NCBI GenBank assembly: GCA_015146655.1
Contig: VKHL01000113.1
Coordinates: 35,404-97,259 of the forward strand
Source: Ochromonas danica
Lineage: Eukaryota > Sar > Chrysophyceae > Chromulinales > Chromulinaceae
Direction: 5' to 3'
Length of the DNA: 61,856 bases
Shown piece after piece: positions 1-8,087 of this stretch. The notes beneath the pieces were generated by a model, which had not been told where the DNA came from, made no database searches, and saw only the letters and a list, made by a program, of their open reading frames with translations. Within the stretch, counting starts at the first letter, position 1. Every line of letters begins with the position of its first letter. Made by a program: the position numbers and the translations under genes.

Positions 1-668
1 GCTGCCCAGAGAGCTCTCGCTGCCCCCCACCGCCACAACATTCTTGCCCGAGCTCTCTCTCGAAACTGACCGCGCAGCGCCAAGATTGCCCGCGGAATAG
101 AACACCGCCGTGTCCTACAAGACAGAGGAGGAGGAGAAGGAGGAGGAGGTGAGACAGGACTACAATCACACTATGTGTATGAGTGGCACTACCTGGTGGT
201 TGAAGAGGTAGTTGTCCATCGCTTGGTTGGCGTAGAAGGCGCTGCCTGTGAAGGAAGTTCCATAAGAATTGCCGAAAACGCGTGCCCCAGCTGCTCGTCC
301 ATTATCGTAGAGCAAGTCCAGCGGAGGGACGAAGAAGGAGGAGCCGATGTCCGTGAAGACGAGCTTCGCGTTGGGCGCCACGCCGTCAAAGCGAGCGTTG
401 CCTGAGCTGATGTCCTCATTGGCAATGCGATGGCGACAACCTGTCCGTCTCCTCGCAAGCCAGCTGCTGTGAAGGGCTGGGTGGAGAGGGAGGAGGAGGA
501 GGTGGCGGTCTGAGCGATGCTTCTGGCGCGATAGTTGTGACCCTGCGGCCTGCCGTCCAGAGAGAGGAAGGTGACGGCAGGCTGGTTGGCGAGTCTGGCC
601 GTCAATCCTGCCAGGAAAGATCGATCAGCAGCGCTACGCAAGGTCGGCAAGGGTAAGCGCATCGACTG
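1..668 (-). pseudogene. Broken partial copy of the subtilisin-like protease gene
   Basis: This stretch is a near-identical copy of part of the intact protease gene further right: 1-428 matches 5880-6307 and 429-668 matches 6492-6731. Only a handful of substitutions are visible, so the duplication looks recent. It includes the start of exon 3, the whole second intron (about 115-192) and part of exon 2. A 184-bp internal deletion, relative to the parent (6308-6491), removes the codons for the catalytic Asp and His and shifts the reading frame, so no active protease can come from it. The copy ends abruptly at 668, where transposon sequence begins. Its left side runs off the window, so more of the copy, including the Ser-bearing exon, may lie outside. 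The identity of the copy is certain; its being a dead gene is a strong inference. Confidence 0.93.
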
Positions 669-1628
669 GGGTAACAATTTAACACCGTTGTTGGTAAACC
701 ACTTCTGAACAACTTTAGCTGTATGTTTAGGATCGTTATCCTGTTGAAAGGCGTACTCTTTAATGCCGAAAAGGTCGGAAGCGCTGGTGAGCATGGGCTC
801 CTCGAGCATTTCGAGGTAAATATCGCTGACCATATTGCCTATTATGAGCACCATTTGCCCCACACCCGAAGCACTGAAGTATCCCCACACATTGATCTTA
901 GTTTGGTGCTTGACGGAAGCAGTCACGCACGACAGGCGGTGCCTTTCATTTTTTCTTCGCCAGACCCGTTTTCGGCCTTTATGACGAATCTCGAAAGAAG
1001 ACTCATCAGGCCACAAAACTTCTCGCCATTGAGCAGCAGTCCAGTGGGCATGAACCTTAGCCCATTCCAATCTTTTTTTTTGGTTGGCCTCACTAATGAA
1101 GGGCTTTCTGATGGTTTAACGGGATTCGAATTCTCCACTCTCGCTGATGCGTCTACGAATCAGCCTCTCACTCAGCCCAGCGAAGGATGGGAGGTCTGCG
1201 ATTTGCTTCGATGTGATGAATCGGTTCTGCCGCACATAATTCAATATGGCCCGGTGTGTCCGTTCATCAGTCTTTCGGGGCCTACCTCGACCAGAAGCAG
1301 AGTTCAGAGTTTTGTCCTTTTCCCACTTCTGATAAAATCTCGCGATTGTCGAGTGGTGTCGACGCAGCAACTGACCAATTTCGCAAAAGGACATCCCTTC
1401 TCCATATTTCTGAAGGATAGTAGCCTTTTCGATCAATGACATTAAATTCTTTTACAGGTGATATCTCTATGAAATTTGTGATTCAATCGGCTCCAAGCAC
1501 AGATTTAGAAAGAGAATGAAACATTCTATTTGAAATCAATGTTATTTTCTTAAAAATACACACACTACGAGAAAAAAATGCGAAAAAACTAGTTTTTGAC
1601 CGTTCGCGCGCTTTTCTGGCCGACACTG
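669..1628 (-). mobile_element. Truncated Tc1-like DNA transposon with broken transposase
   Basis: Read on the minus strand, this encodes a Tc1/mariner-type transposase. An N-terminal helix-turn-helix region (1116-1442) is followed by the catalytic region (about 672-1115). The first catalytic Asp is visible in WPDESSF and the second in QQDNDPKHT. The third acidic residue and the C-terminus are missing, because the element stops at 668/669 against the duplicated protease sequence. One in-frame TAA (1116-1118) separates the two halves; the frame is otherwise continuous (TIRKPFISEANQKKR bridges it). The outer end is preserved: at 1628 the element starts CAGTGTCGGCC next to a TA dinucleotide (1629-1630), the usual Tc1 target. 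The other terminal repeat is gone, so it is a dead, non-mobile remnant. Confidence 0.9.
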
Positions 1629-1648
1629 TATGGAAATTAACTCAAGCA

Positions 1649-1690
1649 GCTTTTGGGTGTAAAAACGCGATCTTTTCAACACCCAGAAGC
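1649..1690. repeat. Short inverted repeat (hairpin)
   Basis: GCTTTTGGGTGT (1649-1660) and ACACCCAGAAGC (1679-1690) pair over 11 of 12 positions around an 18-base loop. It lies between the Tc1 end and the MITE. It may be part of an older element end; no function can be assigned. Confidence 0.6.
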
Positions 1691-1970
1691 CAGGGGACTA
1701 GGGTGGTTCCAGGCCCACGCCCAGTGGCCTTAGCAGGCCCTCTCGCCCAGATCTGGGCGCCCCTAGGCCCACAGGCCCAGGCCCAAGGGCCTGCATTCAC
1801 CACGTGGAAAGCCAGATTACCGGAAAGGCGCCAGATTACCAGATCGGGCCCCAGTGTGGAAACGCAGGCCCATGGGCCTGTGGGCGCCCAAGACTACGTG
1901 GGCCCAAATAGGCCCAAGGGCCCGGGACTGGGCTCAGGGCGCCCGGGCCTGGAACCACCTTACAGGGGAC
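1691..1970. mobile_element. hAT-type MITE with 8-bp target site duplication
   Basis: The element runs from 1699 to 1962 (264 bp). Its ends are TAGGGTGGTTCCAGGCCC and the complement TAAGGTGGTTCCAGGCCC, matching at 17 of 18 positions. It is flanked by a perfect 8-bp direct repeat, CAGGGGAC, at 1691-1698 and 1963-1970. An 8-bp duplication with TAG-type termini fits the hAT superfamily. The interior is very GC-rich and full of GGCCCA/TGGGCC palindromes, so the single strand should fold strongly, and there is no coding capacity. It is non-autonomous and would need a transposase from elsewhere. A Tc1-type reading with a TA duplication is possible but ignores the 8-bp repeat. Confidence 0.8.
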
Positions 1971-1980
1971 GCAACTCTTA

Positions 1981-3989
1981 AATTTCCATCAATCCAACAA
2001 GACTAAATGAGTTCTCCCGAAGAGATTAAGAATCGATTATCACAGTGTGGACTGGAACAAGAAAGTATCGTTAAAAAAGTTAATCGACTGATTATCGAAA
2101 ATAAAATTGATCCTTGTGCAGTTGATTGCACTGGTCTCAAGACAGCTTTGTTGTCTGCCAAGGTGGATGGAGGCTTCCTGTGCTTGTCTGGCTCTGAAGT
2201 GTTTCCTGTGAGCCTGAAGGAGACCACCAACGAGATTCCTTCGAAGCTATTGATTCGATCCTTCCACGGCGAGGTGAATATGATCATCAAGAAGTTGATG
2301 GCAGGTCGCGAGGCCAGAGGCAACATCGGAGGTGCGATTTTCTTTGGACCCTCTGGCACTGGCAAGAGCTGGGCTAGTCAGGCTGTTCTAGTGGATGAGC
2401 TGAGACATGCAAAGGTGTCGGGCAAGGCTGTGGTGTACTTTGATTCTGGTGGCAAGAAAGCCTTCGTCTTCAGCAAGGAGAGAAATGTCCTGATTGGCAA
2501 AATCACCAGTCCCAATGACGTTGACATCCCAGAGCTGAAGGTGCGAGACACTGTGTTGATCTACGATGCTGTGAGAGGAGCACAGGAGCCACTAGCGGCC
2601 TTCCCCTGCGAGTGCCTGATCTTCTCATCGCCCAATGCTGGCAACTTCAAGCAGGTGGCGGGTAACAGTGGTCTGGTGAGATTCGTCTGTCCCAACTGGA
2701 CTGTGGAGGAGTTGAAGTTGCTCGAGCATGGCTATGGCGACCGATTTCCTCCTGAAGAGGTCGAGAGTCGTTTTGAGAGATTTGGAGGTTCTCCGCGTGC
2801 TGTGGTTGCCAATGAGACGAGCATCTCCGAGACTCTGGAGAGAGAAGCAAGACTTCTGCTCAAGGGGGTTCACCTTTGGTCTGATCTGATCGCCATGAGT
2901 GCTGACTGGCCCTCCTCCTTGTTGAAGGCTCGATACAGTACCGAGGAGACTGCAGTGTCTCCTGAGAAGGCCTTCAACAAGTACTTGGAGAAGAACGTGA
3001 TCTGGGAGTACTCCAACACCCGCGCCATGGAGCTGGTTCACGCCAAGTATGACCAAGCGGATGAGGCAACCCGACGCATCTTTCAGAGCTGGTTGGAGAG
3101 TGAGTCGAAGGCCGCTGCTCTGTATGGCTATTGGTTTGAGTACAAGACACGATCGCTGTTTCCTTGTGCCATAGAGGAGGATGTCCAGGTCAAGGTGTTA
3201 GAGGCGAATGAGGGTCTAAGCAAGGACGAACGAGAGAATCTGACCAGCGTAATGAGCAAATTGACGCGCAATCTGGCGTGGAAGATTCCAAAGTTCAAAG
3301 TGGTTCAAGATGCTTCTATGGTTAAGAAGGGAAAGAACTACAACCTGGCAGAACTGAAGAAGTTCATCGACCCTTCTGTGCTGTATCGTCTACCTGATGG
3401 CTTCCCCCTAATGGATTACTACAACCCTCCCAACAACTGCTTCTCTTTGGGCGTCGGTGGACACAAGATTCATCTGGATCATGCTGTGGACCTGTGCACT
3501 AGTGTCATACCTGAGAAACACCAGAACCAGATTAACTTTGTGTACGTTACTCCCACTAGCAACTACAGTAACGTGAAGCGCTGGCAGAGCTTTGATACTG
3601 GCAGTGGAGGTACGAAGGCTCTCGGTAAGCTTCCCACTAATACTGTGCGTGTCTTGTCCCGCTTGGTTCAGTTTTGCATGAGTTTCAAGAAGTGTTAGTC
3701 TATTTCTCTGTCAGCAGTGGTACACAGTGCTTCTCAGTACTCCGTTCTCGTCACTATATAGCGAGTAAACGGCAAAGTATACCATTGCTATGCTTGTCCG
3801 ATGTTGACCTCTGCTCTGTCTGATGCCACCCTCCAACTAGCCGATCTTTCCGTGAATGGATATGCTTGTATACTTGTGTAAGTGTAACCCTAACTATATG
3901 TGAAAAATACGTTCGTGTTTGTCGTTGTGATGGTGCGTAAATCCCCGTCTGTCCGTCTTTGCGCTTCAATCCACTTTAATTTCCATCAA
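1981..3989. repeat. Short direct repeats flanking the Crinkler/RHS-like gene
   Basis: AATTTCCATCAA occurs at 1981-1992, just before the gene, and again at 3978-3989, about 280 bases after its stop. Including flanks, the match is 15 of 16 bases (CTT-A/T-AATTTCCATCAA). A related inverted copy, TGGAAATTAA, is at 1631-1640 beside the Tc1 end. The pair could be an insertion footprint of a segment carrying the gene, or a chance repeat in AT-rich DNA. Confidence 0.4.
2007..3698 (+). CDS. Crinkler/RHS-like P-loop NTPase protein with nuclease-like C-terminus
   Basis: This is a 563-residue single-exon protein. A Walker A motif, GPSGTGKS, lies at residues 114-121 and a Walker B-like strand, TVLIYD, ends at Asp187. 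Later motifs (SSPNAGNFKQ near 208, CPNWTVEEL near 228) match the conserved pattern of the NTPase shared by Crinkler effectors and trypanosome RHS proteins. The last ~110 residues (LYRLPDGFPLMDYY, then NFVYVTPTSNYSNVKRWQSF) resemble the degraded restriction-endonuclease-like domain often fused to it; the expected Gln-x-Thr is not obvious, so nuclease activity is uncertain. No N-terminal ubiquitin-like header or signal peptide is evident. Known relatives are effectors or element-associated intracellular proteins. It has no introns and sits between transposon remnants. The family call is by motif memory only. Confidence 0.7.
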   Translation: MSSPEEIKNRLSQCGLEQESIVKKVNRLIIENKIDPCAVDCTGLKTALLSAKVDGGFLCLSGSEVFPVSLKETTNEIPSKLLIRSFHGEVNMIIKKLMAGREARGNIGGAIFFGPSGTGKSWASQAVLVDELRHAKVSGKAVVYFDSGGKKAFVFSKERNVLIGKITSPNDVDIPELKVRDTVLIYDAVRGAQEPLAAFPCECLIFSSPNAGNFKQVAGNSGLVRFVCPNWTVEELKLLEHGYGDRFPPEEVESRFERFGGSPRAVVANETSISETLEREARLLLKGVHLWSDLIAMSADWPSSLLKARYSTEETAVSPEKAFNKYLEKNVIWEYSNTRAMELVHAKYDQADEATRRIFQSWLESESKAAALYGYWFEYKTRSLFPCAIEEDVQVKVLEANEGLSKDERENLTSVMSKLTRNLAWKIPKFKVVQDASMVKKGKNYNLAELKKFIDPSVLYRLPDGFPLMDYYNPPNNCFSLGVGGHKIHLDHAVDLCTSVIPEKHQNQINFVYVTPTSNYSNVKRWQSFDTGSGGTKALGKLPTNTVRVLSRLVQFCMSFKKC

Positions 3990-4989
3990 AATAGTGTAAA
4001 AGTGGTAGTTTTTCGAGCCAAACAAATAATACTACAGTAGTATTATGAGAAAATAAAAGGTTTTTTCCAACTACTACTACTATTTTTACTACAATTTCTA
4101 TTTTAATCTAAAAAGGATACAGTTTATTCTTAAAAAATGGACAAGGTGCGAACTAGCACGTTAGTTGATCTATTAGGTTGAGCTATCGGCAATGAAGCGA
4201 GCGCAGTGCCCCCACCCCGCCGTTTTATTTCTATGGTGCCAATATTATACACATTAGACTATACCTGCTAGTAGTGTACAGTTTAGTGTAATCTGGTATT
4301 GTACAGTTAGTGTAGTTTAGTGCAATGTATAGTGTATTATATAATATAGTTTAGTGTATTGTAGTATAACTATGCATAACATAGCATGACATAACATAAC
4401 ATAACATAGTATATACTAGTATAACTAAGGCTAGCACAGCTCACAGCTTAGTAGTGCATAACACAGTAGTGCAGAATCTCGTAGACTACCAACTACCCTA
4501 CTGTATTGTACCTAGTCTAACAACAATGACTGTGACGGAATGACGGAATGTAGTATAGTATAGTGTAGTATAGCACAGTATAGTACAGTGTAGCTAATGT
4601 GCTGAAGTACGGTATGGAACAGTGTACAGTAAGTGTGTAGTGCAGTGTGGTACAGGGCAGTACAGTGTAGTGTAGTACTACTGTAGTATAATATAGTATA
4701 ATATCGTGTACTCTAGTGTAGTATGGAACAGAGCAGTGCAGTGTAATGCAGTATAGCACAATATAGTACAGCATGGAACAGAGCAATGCAGGGCAGTGTA
4801 CTCTAGTATAGTGTACTCTAGTATAGTGTACTCTAGTATAGTGTACTCTAGTGTAGTGTACTCTAGTATAGTGTAGTGTAGTGTAGTATATTATAGTGTA
4901 GTATATTGAAGTGTATTGTAGTATAGTCTGTCTCCCAGGTGACGGCCATGTCTCACGTGTTCTTCAGATAGGAATGAGAACACGAGCTG
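3699..4989. repeat. Non-coding low-complexity region with tandem TAGTGTACTC-type repeats
   Basis: No gene is seen. 4026-4046 is a perfect palindrome with 10-bp arms (ATAATACTAC / GTAGTATTAT) around one base. From about 4250 to 4930 the sequence is degenerate AT-rich repeat built from TAGTGTA, TAGTATA and ACATAAC words. Between about 4796 and 4880 it becomes a regular 15-bp tandem repeat, GTGTACTCTAGTATA. Open frames here are artefacts of the repeat. Confidence 0.8.
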
Positions 4990-7535
4990 TTAGTCACTCA
5001 CGGAGCCCGAAGATGTGATGACCAATGCAAAGCTTTGCCTGCCATTCAGTGGAAGCGATCCTGCCCGCACAGTCAGCGTCCAAGACCCCGAGGAAGGATT
5101 CGTCACGACCACACGCTCCACTGTGTTCAGCTTGTCTTTGCCTGAGAGACCGTTGGGGTAATAGGTGCGGCCAGAAGGAGAAGAGACGGAGAGGTCCAAG
5201 TCGTGGATGAGAGCCTTTGAAGTGGTACCCTGCACGCCTGGAGGATCGTACCACACCAGAGTGGCTCTGTTGCATGTTGCAGGAGAGGAGGAGCAGGTTA
5301 GCAAACACAGCAGCACAGAGTGGGGTAATTGCAGTACCTCAGTTGTGTGGTGGAGGAGGAGACTGCCAGGCGGTAAGTCTTCTGGTCGTTCTCTTGGATG
5401 GTGGCCTGGTCGTCCACGAACAGATCCATCGCTTGATTGTTTCTTCCAGGGACTGGCAGCGCCTTGTAGAGCGAGAGGCGTCCGAAGCCTTGGTAGGCGT
5501 CAGGTCCAGCCTGTAGCTTCACTTTGCTGCCTCTGCCGGGGTCGTAGGCCGCCATTGAAGCGCCGCCGTGAATCAGAATGGCCTTGACTAGCACGCCTGA
5601 CGGGGAGAAGGGATGACAGAGGCGATAGCCAGAGCGGCAGACTTTAGCCCAGAAGCGGCTGTCCATGAAGTATTGCCTCACAAGCAGCGCCGAGCCGGCG
5701 GCCGCGGGGCAAGCGACGGAAGTGCCCGCCATCTGCAGCGTGTCGCAGGACTGCGAGGACAGCCCGCCAGAGGCCTTGGCAGAGAGCAAATAGAGTCCAG
5801 GAGCCACGAGGTCGGGCTTGATTCTGCCGTCATAGGCGGGGCCTTGAGAGGAGAAGAAGGCCACTTCTGCGATGTTGTCGCTGCCCAGAGAGCTCTCGCT
5901 GCCCCCCACCGCCACAACATTCTTGCCCGAGCTCTCTCTCGAAACTGACCGCGCAGCGCCAAGATTGCCCGCGGAATAGAACACCGCCGTGTCCTACAAG
6001 ACAGAGGAGGAGGAGAAGGAGGAGGAGGTGAGACAGGACTACAATCACACTATGTGTATGAGTGGCACTACCTGGTGGTTGAAGAGGTAGTTGTCCATCG
6101 CTTGGTTGGCGTAGAAGGCGCTGCCTGTGAAGGAAGTTCCATAAGAATTGCCGAAAACGCGTGCCCCAGCTGCTCGTCCATTATCGTAGAGCAAGTCCAG
6201 CGGAGGGACGAAGAAGGAGGAGCCGATGTCCGTGAAGACGAGCTTCGCGTTGGGCGCCACGCCGTCAAAGCGAGCGTTGCCTGAGCTGATGTCCTCATTG
6301 GCAATGCTGCCCACCGCGGTGCCACTCGTGTGAGTGCCGTGCACACCATCACCGCGCTGCGGCCCATAGTAGGAGTACTTCACCACTTTGCGATAGTTTG
6401 AGGAGGCGGAGGAGGAGGAGAGAGGAGCGGGCGTGGGGTGGCCGTTGGGGTCGCGGAAGTAGCAAGACATCATGTCCAGCCCCGTGTCAGTGATGGCGAC
6501 AACCTGTCCGTCTCCTCGCAAGCCAGCTGCTGTGAAGGGCTGGGCGGAGAGGGAGGAGGAGGAGGTGGCGGTCTGAGCGATGCTTCTGGCGCGATAGTTG
6601 TGACCCTGCGGCCTGCCGTCCAGAGAGAGGAAGGTGACGGCAGGCTGGTTGGCGAGTCTGGCCGTCAATCCTGCCAGGAAAGCTCGATCAGCAGCGCTGC
6701 GCAAGGTCGGCAAGGACAAGCGCATCGACTGCTCGCCAAGCACTGCGCCAGCCAGCAGCTCCTCATAACAACTGCTGGGGCCTGTAGAAGCGAGAGCGGA
6801 CCATTTGAGAGTGCGCAGAGCATCTCTTGTGGCGGTTTGATTGGCTCGAAGGGATCGCTGAGGCAGTTCGTTGGCAACCCAGAAGAAGTCCTCGAACAAG
6901 TCGCTGTGAGACCTGCCGACCAGCCAGGAGGAGAACGAAGTCAGCGGGTCGGAAGGCAGGAGAGCAGGTTGGAAGTGTACGGAGAGGTCCCAAGCGCCTC
7001 CCAGCTCGTCCTCGTCGCCTTCCAGCGCGGCGTAGAGGTGATCGTGGATCTTGAGCGTCGGCAAGCACGGCCTGCAGTCCAATCCACCTCCAACTTCGCT
7101 GTCCAAGGAGCGGCCTGGAGCAGTGGCCGCGAGGAAGCACATGCGGTCTTCCTCTGCATCGACCAGCAAGGGAGTGATGGAGCTGTTCCTGGGGATGCCC
7201 TCGCTGGCCGCGATGCGCTCACTTTGTGCTGCAGAGCACGACAAGAAGGATCAGCTGGTTTGGTCTCATCAGCGCTGTGGAAAGGACTCACCTAGCGCAG
7301 AGGCCGAGAGGTAAGAGGCGCAGCAGAAGTGCGTCTGTCCAGTGGCGACGCCGTGCTCTGCCAGGAAGCGCTCAGTGGCCTGCACTGCTCGAGACAGAGT
7401 CTGCACGTCATGAATCAAGTCCACGCGACCGCCCAGGATAGTCGAATAGAACTGCTTGTGGTCATCTGCCAAGAGACACGCCACGCCCCAAGCCAGCATG
7501 ACCACTGCAAGAGCTCTCATCGTCATCATCTTCAT
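4990..7535 (-). CDS. Secreted subtilisin-like serine protease (S8 family)
   Basis: Four exons join cleanly: 7292-7535, 6072-7228, 5338-5993 and 4990-5266, giving 777 residues. The start was chosen at the ATG opening a signal peptide (MKMMTMRALAVVMLAWGVAC). The catalytic triad is complete: Asp329 in TDTGLD, His378 in HGTHTSG and Ser559 in GTSVACP, with the oxyanion Asn477 in SAGN. Residues 25 to about 310 form an unrecognised pro-region. The last ~130 residues (VWYDPPG, then HDLDLSV, then WTLTVRAG) match the beta-sandwich domain that often follows S8 peptidases. It should act in the secretory pathway, outside the cell or in a vacuole. A GGA-rich run at 6000-6030 provides the polypyrimidine tract of intron 2. 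A broken partial copy lies at 1-668. Confidence 0.95.
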
Positions 7536-8087
7536 CTGCCTCGCCTTGGAGTTAACTTCTGATCCCTGCTGGGCCACCGACTGCAGCCTCTCTCTCTCGA
7601 TCAGTGGACCTCAGTCTCTCTCTCTCTCTTTGTCTGCTGGCTGCTGCTCAGAGTTCTGTCCGAGTGGTCTGAGGACTCTTCCCAGCCACTCCTTCGCCTT
7701 CTGAGCAGCCAATGGAAGCAAACTGCTCGCCCACACACTATTATTACCGCACCGCGCATTCTAATCCCTCCCCCTTAACTTAAGAGCGACAGCACCCTCT
7801 TGTACAGTCTGATAGTGTACTGTAGATCTAGGACACTGTCCATTAGCTAACAAAGAAAAGAGTGTTTAGAGGGGAAGTTCCAATAGTTTCCCTAGTATAG
7901 ATCTATTCATTCAATCCTGAACAACCCCTTCAAAAGCATCAAAAGAAGGGATTCTTACCCTGTTAATATCTTAATAACTACAGAACCTAGACATGCATTT
8001 ACGCCTCAAAGCACAAAGGCGTATTGAGAGAGACACCACACAAGGGGAGCTAATGGTGACCAAGACCACAAGACGAGGAAGGTTCGT
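7536..8087. other. Intergenic region between the protease and the oxygenase-Ctr gene
   Basis: No coding region is seen. It must contain the protease promoter (right-hand side of the minus-strand start) and the 3' end of the next minus-strand gene. A TCTCTC run lies at about 7588-7628. No other element is recognised. Confidence 0.6.

Noticed and set aside
1116-1138. A GAATTCGAATCCCG stretch resembling a tRNA T-arm.
   Set aside because: It lies in the transposase reading frame and no acceptor, D or anticodon arms can be built around it.
1703-1981. 92-codon GC-rich frame inside the MITE.
   Set aside because: It follows the palindromic element from end to end; MITEs carry no genes, and the composition (Gly/Pro/Arg) reflects GGCCC repeats.
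3977-4023. TAGTGTAAAAGTGGTAGTTTTTCGAGCC as the terminal repeat of a second Tc1-like element.
   Set aside because: No matching inverted partner was found within several kilobases, and it differs from the Tc1 end at 1628. Kept only as part of the direct-repeat remark.
4517-4786. 89-codon Tyr/Cys/Leu-rich frame in the low-complexity block.
   Set aside because: It is a translation of TAGT/GTAT simple repeats.
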